Assembly (NCBI GenBank): GCA_007693855.1
Contig: RECU01000056.1
Span: 1 to 64,000, forward strand
Source of the DNA: Gammaproteobacteria bacterium
GTDB lineage: Bacteria > Pseudomonadota > Gammaproteobacteria > Steroidobacterales > PWYM01
DNA: 64,000 nucleotides
Reading direction: 5' to 3'
Shown piece by piece: positions 40,316 to 49,790 of the stretch (within the stretch, counting starts at the first letter, position 1; every line of letters starts with the position of its first letter). Made by a program: the position numbers and the translations under genes. The notes under the pieces are model-generated. The model had not been told where the DNA came from, made no database searches, and worked only from the letters and a program-made list of their open reading frames with translations.

Positions 40316-40368
40316 GCCTGCCCGGAGCCTGCCCGGAGCCTGCCCGGAGCCTGCCTGGAGCCTGGGCG
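40314..40368. repeat. 11-bp tandem repeat, five units
   Basis: The unit GAGCCTGCCCG is repeated from 40314: three identical copies, then GAGCCTGCCTG and GAGCCTGGGCG. The first unit includes the last bases of the protease stop codon. The array fills the gap between two convergent genes (the protease and murA). An AGGCC-TTCA-GGCCT hairpin follows at 40370-40383 across the murA stop. It may work as a two-way transcription barrier; copy number is probably variable. Confidence 0.85.
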
Positions 40369-40375
40369 GAGGCCT

Positions 40376-41871
<1,496 letters not shown>

Positions 41872-42003
41872 GATTCTCCGGGCCTCCTTGCGCCTGGTCT
41901 CTCCATCATGGCGGCAAGTGTAGCGTACGCCGGCGCTCACCGGCCTCCCCGGCGCTGCTATTCTGCGGGCTACCGAATCGCCTGCCGGAGCCCCGCAGCC
42001 CCC

Positions 42004-42981
42004 ATGCTCAGCCAACTCGCCCTGATCGCCGGGGGCCTTGTCCTGCTGCTGTGGGGCGCGGAACGCTTCGTCGCCGGGGCATCGGCCAGCGCGCGCCTGC
42101 TTGGCATGTCCCCGCTGCTGATCGGCCTGACCATCGTCGCTTTCGGCACCTCGGCGCCGGAGATCATGGTCTCCGCCGCCGCGGCGCTGGACGGCAGCCC
42201 CGGGCTTGCGGTGGGCAATGCGGTGGGCTCGAACATCGCCAATATCGGCCTGGTGCTCGGCGTTGCCGCACTGCTCGCGCCCCTGCAGGTCCAGGACGGG
42301 CTGGTCCGCCGGGAACTGCCGCTGCTGCTGCTGGCCAGTGTGCTCTGCCTGGTGCTGCTGCTCGACGACCACCTTGGGCGGCTGGACGGCGTCCTGCTGC
42401 TCGCCGGCCTGGTAGCCCTGCTGGCCTGGTTCGTACGCGTCGCCCGGCGCCCCGGCGAGACGCCGCCGACGGTGGCCAGCACCGGTGCGGCCACGGCCGC
42501 GGCCGCGCAGTTGCCCATGGGCCGCGCCCTCGCCTGGCTGCTGATCGGCCTCATCACCCTACTGGCCGGCGCACACCTGGCCGTGATGGGCGCCCAGGCC
42601 CTGGCACTGACGCTGGGCATCGACGAACTGGTGGTCGGTGTCACCGTGCTGGCCGTCGGCACCAGCCTGCCGGAGCTGGCCGTCACCGCGGTGGCCGCGC
42701 TGCGCCGCGAGCATGAACTGGCCCTGGGCAATATCGTCGGCTCCAACCTGTTCAACCTGCTCGCCGTGATCGGCACGGCAGGCCTGATCGGCCCGGCGCC
42801 ACTCTCGCCGGGCGTGCTGACCTTCCACTATCCGGTAATGCTGGGCTTCACCGTGGCCCTGTTCCTGATGGCCTACAACTGGCGCGGCGGCGGCGGCGGC
42901 AGGATCAACCGGCGCGAGGCGGTTGTCCTGCTGATCGCCTTCCTGGTTTACCATGGCGGGGTGTTGACGGAACTGAGCTGA
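42004..42981 (+). CDS. Calcium/sodium antiporter (YrbG family)
   Basis: The 325-residue inner-membrane protein has about ten helices and the two inverted α-repeats of the CaCA superfamily: GLTIVAFGTSAPEIMVSAAA with GNAVGSNIANIGLVLGV, and GVTVLAVGTSLPELAVTAVA with GNIVGSNLFNLLAVIG. These acidic, Ser/Gly-rich repeats form the ion site. Calcium or sodium is inferred from the family. The gene sits immediately before kdsD (one-base overlap), the yrbG-kdsD order of E. coli. The ATG at 42004 begins the first helix. Confidence 0.94.
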   Translation: MLSQLALIAGGLVLLLWGAERFVAGASASARLLGMSPLLIGLTIVAFGTSAPEIMVSAAAALDGSPGLAVGNAVGSNIANIGLVLGVAALLAPLQVQDGLVRRELPLLLLASVLCLVLLLDDHLGRLDGVLLLAGLVALLAWFVRVARRPGETPPTVASTGAATAAAAQLPMGRALAWLLIGLITLLAGAHLAVMGAQALALTLGIDELVVGVTVLAVGTSLPELAVTAVAALRREHELALGNIVGSNLFNLLAVIGTAGLIGPAPLSPGVLTFHYPVMLGFTVALFLMAYNWRGGGGGRINRREAVVLLIAFLVYHGGVLTELS

Positions 42982-43970
42982 TGCCCCTGACCGACGCCTT
43001 CAATCCCGAACGAATCCAGGCCCTGGCCCGCGAGGTGCTGAGCACCGAAGCACGGGCCATCGACGCCCTGGTGCAGCGGGTCGGCGCGCCCATCGTGGAA
43101 GCCTGCCGCCTGTGTCTGGAGAGCCGCGGACGGCTGGTGGTGCTGGGCATGGGCAAGTCCGGGCACATCGGCGGCAAGATCGCCGCCACGCTGGCAAGCA
43201 CCGGCACCCCGGCGTTTTTCGTCAATGCCGGCGAGGCCAGCCACGGTGATCTGGGCATGATCACCGGCGAGGATATCGTCCTGATGGTGTCGAATTCCGG
43301 CGAAACCCCGGAGATCATCGCCATTCTGCCCATGATCAAGCGCCTCGGGGTCGACACCATCGGGCTGATCGGACGCCCGCAATCCACCCTGGCGCGCGCC
43401 GCCACCATCAACCTCGATGTCAGCGTCGACCAGGAAGCCTGCCCGCTCAACCTGGCCCCGACCGCAAGCACGACGGCGACCCTGGCGATGGGCGATGCGC
43501 TGGCCGTGGCGCTGCTCAGCTCGCGCGGTTTCACAATCGAGGATTTCGCCCGCTCGCACCCCGGCGGCATGCTCGGGCGCAGGCTGCTCCTGACGGTGGG
43601 CGAGCTGATGCACACCGGCGAGCAGGTGCCACGCGTGCGCCCCGACGCCCCCGCGGCCGACGGCCTGCTGGAGATGACCCGGCGCGGACTCGGCATGACG
43701 GCCATCGTCGACGACGATGGCGCGCTGCTCGGAATCTTCACCGATGGCGACCTGCGCCGCGCGCTGGACCGTCGCATCGACGTGCACCAGGCGCGCATGG
43801 CCGAACTCATGACCCGCGGCTGCCGCACCATCGGACCGGATGAACTGGCTGCCGCCGCGGTGGAAGTCATGCAGAGCCACAAGATCAACGCCCTGCTGGT
43901 GGTGGACGCCACCCACCGACTGATCGGCGCGCTGAACGTGCATGACCTGATGCGCGCCGGGGTGATGTAG
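42981..43970 (+). CDS. kdsD: D-arabinose-5-phosphate isomerase
   Basis: KdsD converts ribulose-5-phosphate to arabinose-5-phosphate, the precursor of Kdo in the LPS core. The 329-residue protein has an N-terminal SIS domain (VVLGMGKSGHIGGKIAATLAS…NAGEASHGDLGMI) and two C-terminal CBS motifs (GMTAIVDDDGALLGIFTDGDLRRAL; INALLVVDATHRLIGALNVHDL). Length and order are standard. It overlaps the antiporter by one base and touches kdsC. Confidence 0.98.
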   Translation: MPLTDAFNPERIQALAREVLSTEARAIDALVQRVGAPIVEACRLCLESRGRLVVLGMGKSGHIGGKIAATLASTGTPAFFVNAGEASHGDLGMITGEDIVLMVSNSGETPEIIAILPMIKRLGVDTIGLIGRPQSTLARAATINLDVSVDQEACPLNLAPTASTTATLAMGDALAVALLSSRGFTIEDFARSHPGGMLGRRLLLTVGELMHTGEQVPRVRPDAPAADGLLEMTRRGLGMTAIVDDDGALLGIFTDGDLRRALDRRIDVHQARMAELMTRGCRTIGPDELAAAAVEVMQSHKINALLVVDATHRLIGALNVHDLMRAGVM

Positions 43971-44465
43971 GTGCTGCCGCGGGCTGCGGATATCCGCCTG
44001 GTCGCCTTTGACGTGGACGGTGTGTTCACCGACGGCCGGCTGCTGTTCGGCGACGATGGCGCGGAGTACAAGGTGTTCCATGTGCGCGATGGTCACGGCA
44101 TCCGCCGTCTGGCGCGGGCAGGCATCACGCCCGCGGTGATCTCGGGCCGCGCCTCGGATGCCGTCACCCGCCGCATGCAGGAACTCGGTGTCGAACATGT
44201 GTTCCAAGGTGTGTCCGACAAGGTCGCGGTGTTTGACGGCCTGCTCGCCGAACTTGGGCTCGACCCCGCACAGGCGGCCTTTGTCGGCGATGATGAACCG
44301 GATCTCGCGGTGATGGCGCGGGCGGGACTGGCGATCGCAGTGGCCGATGCGCATGCGCAGGTCCGGGCCGCGGCGGACTGGACCACCTCGGCGCCCGGCG
44401 GCCTCGGCGCCGTCCGCGAGGTCTGCGATCTGCTGGTGGCCGCCAGGGAGGAGGCCAGAACATGA
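43971..44465 (+). CDS. kdsC: 3-deoxy-D-manno-octulosonate-8-phosphate phosphatase
   Basis: KdsC is the HAD-superfamily phosphatase that releases Kdo. The 164-residue protein has the HAD motifs DVDGVFTDG (nucleophile Asp in LVAFDVDG), ISGRAS, and FVGDDEPDLAVM. In the last of these, DDEPDL stands where many KdsC proteins have DDxxDL, which is compatible. The GTG start follows the kdsD stop directly. It overlaps lptC by four bases. Confidence 0.97.
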   Translation: MLPRAADIRLVAFDVDGVFTDGRLLFGDDGAEYKVFHVRDGHGIRRLARAGITPAVISGRASDAVTRRMQELGVEHVFQGVSDKVAVFDGLLAELGLDPAQAAFVGDDEPDLAVMARAGLAIAVADAHAQVRAAADWTTSAPGGLGAVREVCDLLVAAREEART

Positions 44466-45028
44466 GCGCGCTTCTGCTGCAGCCGAGAACCTGGCTGATC
44501 ATGCTCACGGTGGCCGCCGCGATCACCTGGTGGATCGTGCGCAACGACGAACCACGCGAAGCGCTGCCAGTGGCCACCGACACGACGCCGACCGGGTTCT
44601 ACATGCGCGGCGCCCGGTTGATCGGCCTCGGCGAGGACGGTCAGGTGCTCTACCGGTTGCATGCGGCGTTCGGCACCCAGACCACGGAAGACGAGCCGAT
44701 CGCGCTCAGTGAAGTGACGGTGGATTACGCGCCGACCGCCGAGGTGCCCTGGCGTATCGAAGGCGGTCAGGCGGAAGTCACGCCGGACCGGGCCCACATT
44801 CGCCTGTTCGGCGGCGTGGTCGCCACCAGCACCGGCAATACCCAACCGCCGGCAGTGATCCGCAGCGCCAGTCTCGCGCTCGATACCGAAACCCAGATCG
44901 CCTCGACGCGCGACGAGGTCCACATCGAAACACCGGAGGGCAGCCTGCAGGGGGTCGGCATGACGGCCTGGCTGCGTGAAGACCGGCTGCGACTGGAATC
45001 CAGGGTCCATGGCACTTTCACGCCCTGA
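44462..45028 (+). CDS. lptC: LPS export protein LptC
   Basis: LptC is a bitopic inner-membrane protein that receives LPS from LptB2FG and hands it to LptA. The 188-residue product has a membrane segment (~10-26, WLIMLTVAAAITWWIV) and a periplasmic β-jellyroll with the family pattern GFYMRGARLIGLGEDGQVLYRLHA and a final YxTPEG-like IETPEGSLQGVGM. It lies between kdsC and lptA with overlaps on both sides. Confidence 0.95.
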   Translation: MSALLLQPRTWLIMLTVAAAITWWIVRNDEPREALPVATDTTPTGFYMRGARLIGLGEDGQVLYRLHAAFGTQTTEDEPIALSEVTVDYAPTAEVPWRIEGGQAEVTPDRAHIRLFGGVVATSTGNTQPPAVIRSASLALDTETQIASTRDEVHIETPEGSLQGVGMTAWLREDRLRLESRVHGTFTP

Positions 45029-45635
45029 CCTCATGGCCGGGCTCGCCGCGGCGGTGCTCTGCGCCGTGATGCTGCTGTCGCCGGTGGGCAGCCGCGCACA
45101 GGTGGCACTGGACCCGACCCTGCCGATTTCCCTGGATGCCGACACCTCGGACTTCGATCGCCGCCGGAACATCGTGGTGTTCACCGGCCTGCGGATCTCC
45201 CAGGGACCGCTGCAGATCCGCTCGGAGCGGGCGCAGGCCAGTCAGATCGATTTCGAAAACGCCGTCTGGGACTTTTTCGACAACGTGCAGATCGACCTCG
45301 ACCAGTCCAGCCTGGTTGCCGACGAAGCCCGCCTGGCCTTCATCGGCTATCGCCTGGACACCGCCGTGGCCACTGGCAACCCGGCGGTGTTCGAGGATCC
45401 CGGCACCGCCTCCGGAAAACTCGTCCGCGGCCGCGCCGGGCGGATCGAATATGACGTGAGCAACGGCATCATCCGCCTCACCGAGGGGGCCTGGCTGGCC
45501 GAGGGCGCCAACGAAATCACCGGTGCAACCCTGGTCTACAACCTGCAGGAAGAGCGTGTGCTCGCCGAGGGCGACGGCGAGCGGGTGCGGATCACCATCC
45601 AGCCCCCCGCCTCCCGCGAGACGCCGACACCATGA
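45009..45635 (+). CDS. lptA: LPS transport periplasmic protein LptA
   Basis: LptA forms the periplasmic bridge of the LPS transport machine. The protein has a signal peptide (~1-30, [21 protein letters not shown]) and the OstA/LptA β-jellyroll: [20 protein letters not shown], then [29 protein letters not shown] 45009 overlaps lptC by 20 bases and gives 208 residues; ATG 45033, after the lptC stop, would also leave a working signal peptide. The stop overlaps lptB by four bases. Confidence 0.95.
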   Translation: MALSRPDLMAGLAAAVLCAVMLLSPVGSRAQVALDPTLPISLDADTSDFDRRRNIVVFTGLRISQGPLQIRSERAQASQIDFENAVWDFFDNVQIDLDQSSLVADEARLAFIGYRLDTAVATGNPAVFEDPGTASGKLVRGRAGRIEYDVSNGIIRLTEGAWLAEGANEITGATLVYNLQEERVLAEGDGERVRITIQPPASRETPTP

Positions 45636-46378
45636 GCGGCAACGACACTCCGCAGAGCACCCTGGTCGCGGAAGACCTCGCCAAGCAGTATCGCCTGCGC
45701 AAGGTGGTCGACGGCATCTCCATGACCATCAACAGCGGCGAGGTGGTCGGCCTGCTGGGCCCCAACGGTGCAGGCAAGACCACGGCGTTTTACATGATCG
45801 TCGGCCTGATCCCCTGTGATCGCGGCAGCATCCGTATCGACGGGCGCGACGTCACCCGCCTGCCGATGCACAAGCGCGCACGCCAGGGCCTCGGCTACCT
45901 GCCCCAGGAAGCCTCGGTCTTCCGCAAACTCAGCGTGGCGAACAACATCCGCGCCATCCTGCAGACGCGCGAGGATCTCGACCGCGCCGGCCGGGAGCGT
46001 GTCCTGGAAGAACTGCTGGAAGAACTGCACATCGGCCATGTCCGTGACAGTCTCGGCATGAGCCTCTCGGGCGGCGAGCGCCGGCGGGTGGAGATCGCCC
46101 GGGCCCTGGCCGCCGACCCGCGATTCGTGCTGCTCGACGAGCCTTTCGCCGGCGTCGACCCGATCTCCGTGCTGGACATCCAGCGGATCATCCGCCACCT
46201 CGCCGGCCGCGGCCTGGGTGTACTGATCACGGACCACAACGTGCGCGAGACGCTGGGCATCTGCCAGCGGGCCTATATTCTCAACGCCGGACAGCTGATC
46301 GCGGCCGGCACACCCAGCGAAATCCTCGCCAACCAGCAGGTGCGCGAAGTCTACCTTGGCGAGGATTTTCGTCTGTAG
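45632..46378 (+). CDS. lptB: LPS export ABC transporter ATPase LptB
   Basis: LptB powers LPS extraction from the inner membrane. The 248-residue protein has Walker [11 protein letters not shown]-loop YLPQEASVF, signature [15 protein letters not shown], Walker [14 protein letters not shown] and the switch His in [10 protein letters not shown]. All are intact. It is the last lpt gene here and is followed after 40 bp by rpoN, the conserved lptB-rpoN junction. lptF and lptG are not in the window. Confidence 0.98.
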   Translation: MSGNDTPQSTLVAEDLAKQYRLRKVVDGISMTINSGEVVGLLGPNGAGKTTAFYMIVGLIPCDRGSIRIDGRDVTRLPMHKRARQGLGYLPQEASVFRKLSVANNIRAILQTREDLDRAGRERVLEELLEELHIGHVRDSLGMSLSGGERRRVEIARALAADPRFVLLDEPFAGVDPISVLDIQRIIRHLAGRGLGVLITDHNVRETLGICQRAYILNAGQLIAAGTPSEILANQQVREVYLGEDFRL

Positions 46379-46418
46379 AATGGTCTGAGGAACTTCGCCA
46401 CAGGCCACCACGCACTCG

Positions 46419-47867
46419 ATGCTCAAGACCTCGCTGCAGCTCCGGCTGGGACAGCAGCTCACCATGACGCCGCAGCTGCAGCAGGCCATCCGCCTGCTGC
46501 AATTGCCGGTCATCGATCTCCAGGCGCAGATCCAGGAAGCGCTGGAGACCAACGTCATGCTCGATGCTGAAGAGCCGGCAGAACCCACCGGGGACGCCGC
46601 CGAGGAGCGACGTGAGGCGAGCGAGACCCCGGCCGCCGAGAGCACCGACGCCGAAGAGCCCTACCTCGACGTCGAGACCAGTGACTCCGCGGACTGGTCG
46701 GACGACATCAGCGCCGGCCCCGCCGACAGCCCCCGCAGCCGCAGCGACGGCAGCGAGCAGATGGAGTTCGCCGACCGCTCGGGCGAAAGCCTGCACGACC
46801 ATCTGCGCTGGCAGGTACAGATGGAAAACTTCGACCCGCGGTCACGGGTGATTGCCGAGGCCATCATCGATTCGATCAACGACGATGGATATCTCGCGGC
46901 CACGCTGGACGACCTGCAGGCCACGCTGGCGCCCGAGGTGGTCGCCGACGAGGACGAGATCGAGGCGGTCCTGCACATGGTGCAGCGGCTGGACCCTGCC
47001 GGTATCGCCGCGCGCAGCCTCGCTGAATGCGTGCTGCTGCAGCTGGCGCAGCTCGCGCCCGACACCCCCGGACTGGCGGCCGCACGACGGCTGGCGACGG
47101 AACATCTGGACCTGCTGGCCGAGCAACAGCTGCCGGCGCTGCGCCGCCGCCTGCGCATCGACGAGATGGAGCTCGCCGCGGCGATCAGCCTGGTGCGCGG
47201 CTGCCATCCGCGCCCCGGCGCCATCATCCAGCCGGCTGCGCCCGATTACGTGGTCCCCGATGTCTTCGTACGCAAGATCGATCGACGCTGGATCGTGGAA
47301 CTGAACGCAAGTTCCTTCCCCCGCCTGAGCGTCAACCAGACTTACGCCGGCGCCCTCGGCCGGGGCAGCGGCAACGACGTGCTGCGGGGCCAGTTGCAGG
47401 AGGCGCGCTGGCTGATCCGCAGTCTCGAAATCCGCAACGAGACACTGCTCAAGGTGGCCAGCTGCATCGTCGAGCGCCAGCAGGGCTTTCTGGATCACGG
47501 CGACGAGCACATGAAACCGATGGTGCTCAAGGACGTCGCCGAGGCGGTCGCCATGCACGAATCGACCATCTCGCGCGTGACCATGAACAAGTACATGCAC
47601 ACGCCGCGCGGGATCATCGAGTTCCGGCACTTCTTCTCGAGCCAGGTCGGCGGCGAGGACGGCGATGCCCAGTCCTCGACGGCCGTGCGCGCGAAGATCC
47701 GCAAGCTGATCGGCCAGGAGCCCCGCGGCAAGCCACTCAGCGACAGCAAGCTGGCCGAGCTGCTGAGCGCGGACGGCGTGCAGGTCGCGCGCCGCACCGT
47801 GGCGAAGTATCGGGAAGCCATGCACATCCCATCGTCGAGTGAACGCAAGCGCATGAATATGCGATGA
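46419..47867 (+). CDS. rpoN: RNA polymerase sigma-54 factor
   Basis: Sigma-54 directs RNA polymerase to -24/-12 promoters that need AAA+ activators. The 482-residue protein has the Gln/Leu-rich region I (LKTSLQLRLGQQLTMTPQLQ), an acidic region II, the core-binding and helix-turn-helix domains (DVAEAVAMHESTISRVTMNK), and the RpoN box ARRTVAKYREAMHIPSS. Length is typical. In this cluster it heads the rpoN-hpf-ptsN-rapZ group linked to nitrogen-PTS control. pilB-type pilus genes elsewhere in the window are often sigma-54 linked, but no -24/-12 site was identified. Confidence 0.98.
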   Translation: MLKTSLQLRLGQQLTMTPQLQQAIRLLQLPVIDLQAQIQEALETNVMLDAEEPAEPTGDAAEERREASETPAAESTDAEEPYLDVETSDSADWSDDISAGPADSPRSRSDGSEQMEFADRSGESLHDHLRWQVQMENFDPRSRVIAEAIIDSINDDGYLAATLDDLQATLAPEVVADEDEIEAVLHMVQRLDPAGIAARSLAECVLLQLAQLAPDTPGLAAARRLATEHLDLLAEQQLPALRRRLRIDEMELAAAISLVRGCHPRPGAIIQPAAPDYVVPDVFVRKIDRRWIVELNASSFPRLSVNQTYAGALGRGSGNDVLRGQLQEARWLIRSLEIRNETLLKVASCIVERQQGFLDHGDEHMKPMVLKDVAEAVAMHESTISRVTMNKYMHTPRGIIEFRHFFSSQVGGEDGDAQSSTAVRAKIRKLIGQEPRGKPLSDSKLAELLSADGVQVARRTVAKYREAMHIPSSSERKRMNMR

Positions 47868-47931
47868 TCTAGTCATCATCGGGAAAACCCGGCGCCGGAG
47901 ACCTACCGGCCCAGCCCAACAGGAGTGGAAC

Positions 47932-48255
47932 ATGCAAATCAACATCACCGGCCACCACGTCGACCTCACCGACGCTCTGCGCGACTATGTCAACACCAAG
48001 TTCGAGCGGGTCGTCAGGCATTTCGACAATGTGACGGACATCCACTGCATCCTCACGGTCGAGAAGCTGCGCCACAAGGCCGAGGCGACGATGCTGGTGA
48101 CCGGTGCGCGCATCCATGCCGATGCTGTCGAAGACGACATGTACGCCGCGATCGACGGGCTGGTCGACAAGCTCGACCGGCAGGTCAAGAAGCACAAGGA
48201 AAAGCTCAACGATCACCACGCCCGCGACGCCCAGAAAGCCCGCTACAGCGACTGA
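47932..48255 (+). CDS. hpf: Ribosome hibernation promoting factor HPF (short form)
   Basis: HPF binds the 30S decoding centre and promotes 100S dimers in stationary phase. The 107-residue product (MQINITGHHVDLTDALRDYV…) has the S30AE fold with AEATMLVTGARIHADAVEDDMYAAID and a basic C-terminal helix (KLDRQVKKHKEKLNDH). It lacks the long C-terminal domain, so it is the short gammaproteobacterial form. AGGAG lies correctly before ATG 47932. The 64-bp gap after rpoN has a small CGGG-AAAA-CCCG hairpin. Confidence 0.97.
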   Translation: MQINITGHHVDLTDALRDYVNTKFERVVRHFDNVTDIHCILTVEKLRHKAEATMLVTGARIHADAVEDDMYAAIDGLVDKLDRQVKKHKEKLNDHHARDAQKARYSD

Positions 48256-48301
48256 GCATCCTGCCAGGGAACTCGCTGGGACAGCTGGCTTCCAACACGT
48301 C

Positions 48302-48781
48302 ATGGACGTTCGCAAACTGCTGACCCCGGAGCGGGTGCTGGGCACCGCCCACGCGCGCAGCCGCAAACATGCCCTGGAGATGGTCGGTGAGGTGTTCTCG
48401 CGCGCGACGGGCGGCGCCCTCTCCGGCACCCAGGCCTTCGATGCCATGATGGCCCGTGAGCGGCTGGGCTGCACCGCTCTGGGTGATGGCGTCGCCATGC
48501 CGCATGGACGGGTCGCCGGCATCAGCGAGGCGATGGCTGCGTTCCTGCGGCTCTCGGAACCCGTGGACTTCGACACCCCTGACGGCACGCCCGTGGATCT
48601 GGTCTTTGCCCTGCTGGTCCCGGAAGACCGGGAGGCCTGCCAGAGCGAGGAACTTGCCGAGCTGTCGCGCATCTTTGCCGATCGTGAGTTTCGGCGGATG
48701 CTGCGCGCGGCGGGCAACGCCCATGCGCTGTTCGAGCTCTTCCCGGGCGCCGGCGCGGCCGCATCCGCGTCGACCGGCTAG
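48302..48781 (+). CDS. ptsN: PTS nitrogen regulatory protein EIIA-Ntr
   Basis: PtsN is the terminal phosphoacceptor of the nitrogen PTS, regulating potassium transport and sigma-E/LPS responses. The 159-residue product has the EIIA-type fold with the phosphorylatable His68 in GDGVAMPHGR, then DLVFALLVPEDREA and LAELSRIFADREF. The ATG at 48302 begins the family-typical MDVRKLLTPERV. The neighbours hpf and rapZ are conserved partners. Confidence 0.96.
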   Translation: MDVRKLLTPERVLGTAHARSRKHALEMVGEVFSRATGGALSGTQAFDAMMARERLGCTALGDGVAMPHGRVAGISEAMAAFLRLSEPVDFDTPDGTPVDLVFALLVPEDREACQSEELAELSRIFADREFRRMLRAAGNAHALFELFPGAGAAASASTG

Positions 48782-48802
48782 ACCGGTGCCGAGGGTTCTA
48801 GC

Positions 48803-49672
48803 ATGCGCCTGATCATCGTCAGCGGACTCTCCGGCTCCGGCAAGAGCGTTGCGCTGAACATGCTCGAAGACCTCGGCTTCTACTGTATCGACAACATCCC
48901 GGTCGCCCTGCTGCGTACGCTGGTCGAGCAGACGGTTGCCACCGGCGAGGCCACCTGGGAACGCACGGCTGTGGGTATCGATGCGCGCAGCCGCCCGGCG
49001 GATATCGCCGATCTCCCCCAACTCGTCACCGCGCTGCGTGAACGCGGCGTGGGCTGCGAGGTGCTGTTCCTGCACGCCGATGCCGACGTGCTGCTGAAGC
49101 GCTTCGGTGAAACCCACCGCAAGCACCCCCTGCTGGTCTCCGGCAGTTCACTGCGCGACGCCATCCAGCGGGAGGTCGAACTGCTCGGCCCGGTGATCAA
49201 CATCGCCGACCTGACGATCGACACCACCCGCACCAGCGTCTATGACCTGCGTGACGCCGTGCGCCGACGCATCGCCGATCGCGAGCTCGACGCCCTCTCA
49301 CTGATGATCGAGTCTTTCGGCTACAAGCACGGCCTGCCTTCGGATGCCGATTTCGTGTTTGACGTGCGCTGTCTGCCGAACCCCTACTGGGAACCCCAGC
49401 TGCGTGGACTCGACGGCCGCGACCCGGAAGTGGCCCGGTTTCTCGAAGCACAACCGCAGACACGGGAACTGCTGGAAGATATTGTCGGCTTCCTCGAGAA
49501 ATGGCTGCCGCGCTACGAGGACGTGAAGCGCACCTACATGACCGTGGCCATCGGCTGTACCGGCGGCCAGCATCGCTCGGTGTTCATCACCGAACGCGTC
49601 GCCGCGCGTCTCGGCAGGCGCTATACGCACATCCTGACCCGCCACACCGAGCTGCCCGGACCACCAGGTTGA
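48803..49672 (+). CDS. rapZ: RNase adapter protein RapZ
   Basis: RapZ is a P-loop protein that controls glucosamine-6-phosphate synthase in E. coli by guiding RNase E to the sRNA GlmZ. The 289-residue product has Walker A GLSGSGKS (residues ~8-15), DNIPVALL, and the C-terminal kinase-like domain with KRTYMTVAIGCTGGQHRSVF. It follows ptsN by 21 bp. The Npr gene (ptsO), often next, is absent; the two receptor genes follow. Confidence 0.96.
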   Translation: MRLIIVSGLSGSGKSVALNMLEDLGFYCIDNIPVALLRTLVEQTVATGEATWERTAVGIDARSRPADIADLPQLVTALRERGVGCEVLFLHADADVLLKRFGETHRKHPLLVSGSSLRDAIQREVELLGPVINIADLTIDTTRTSVYDLRDAVRRRIADRELDALSLMIESFGYKHGLPSDADFVFDVRCLPNPYWEPQLRGLDGRDPEVARFLEAQPQTRELLEDIVGFLEKWLPRYEDVKRTYMTVAIGCTGGQHRSVFITERVAARLGRRYTHILTRHTELPGPPG

Positions 49673-49719
49673 CCCCTGGCCCGGGGGACTGCGGAGACTT
49701 TGCGCCCCGCATGCTTGAA

Positions 49720-49732
49720 GTTATATTATAAC
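49720..49732. promoter_or_regulatory. Zur-box-like palindrome upstream of receptor 1
   Basis: GTTATATTATAAC is a perfect inverted repeat (GTTATA-T-TATAAC). It matches the core of gammaproteobacterial Zur boxes (GTTATAATATAAC type), is very A/T-rich in a GC-rich background, and lies 58 bp before the ATG of the first TonB-dependent receptor. Zinc-dependent repression by Zur is the natural inference; no zur gene is in the window. Confidence 0.75.
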
Positions 49733-49790
49733 TCCCATTGTCTCCCTGAAGACCCGTGAGCCCATCGCGGGCACCAAGGCCTGCACCAGG

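Noticed and set aside
41872-42372. Long N-terminal extension of ibaG
   Set aside because: The added Gln/Ala-rich residues are antisense to the antiporter gene; the BolA family start is at 41871.
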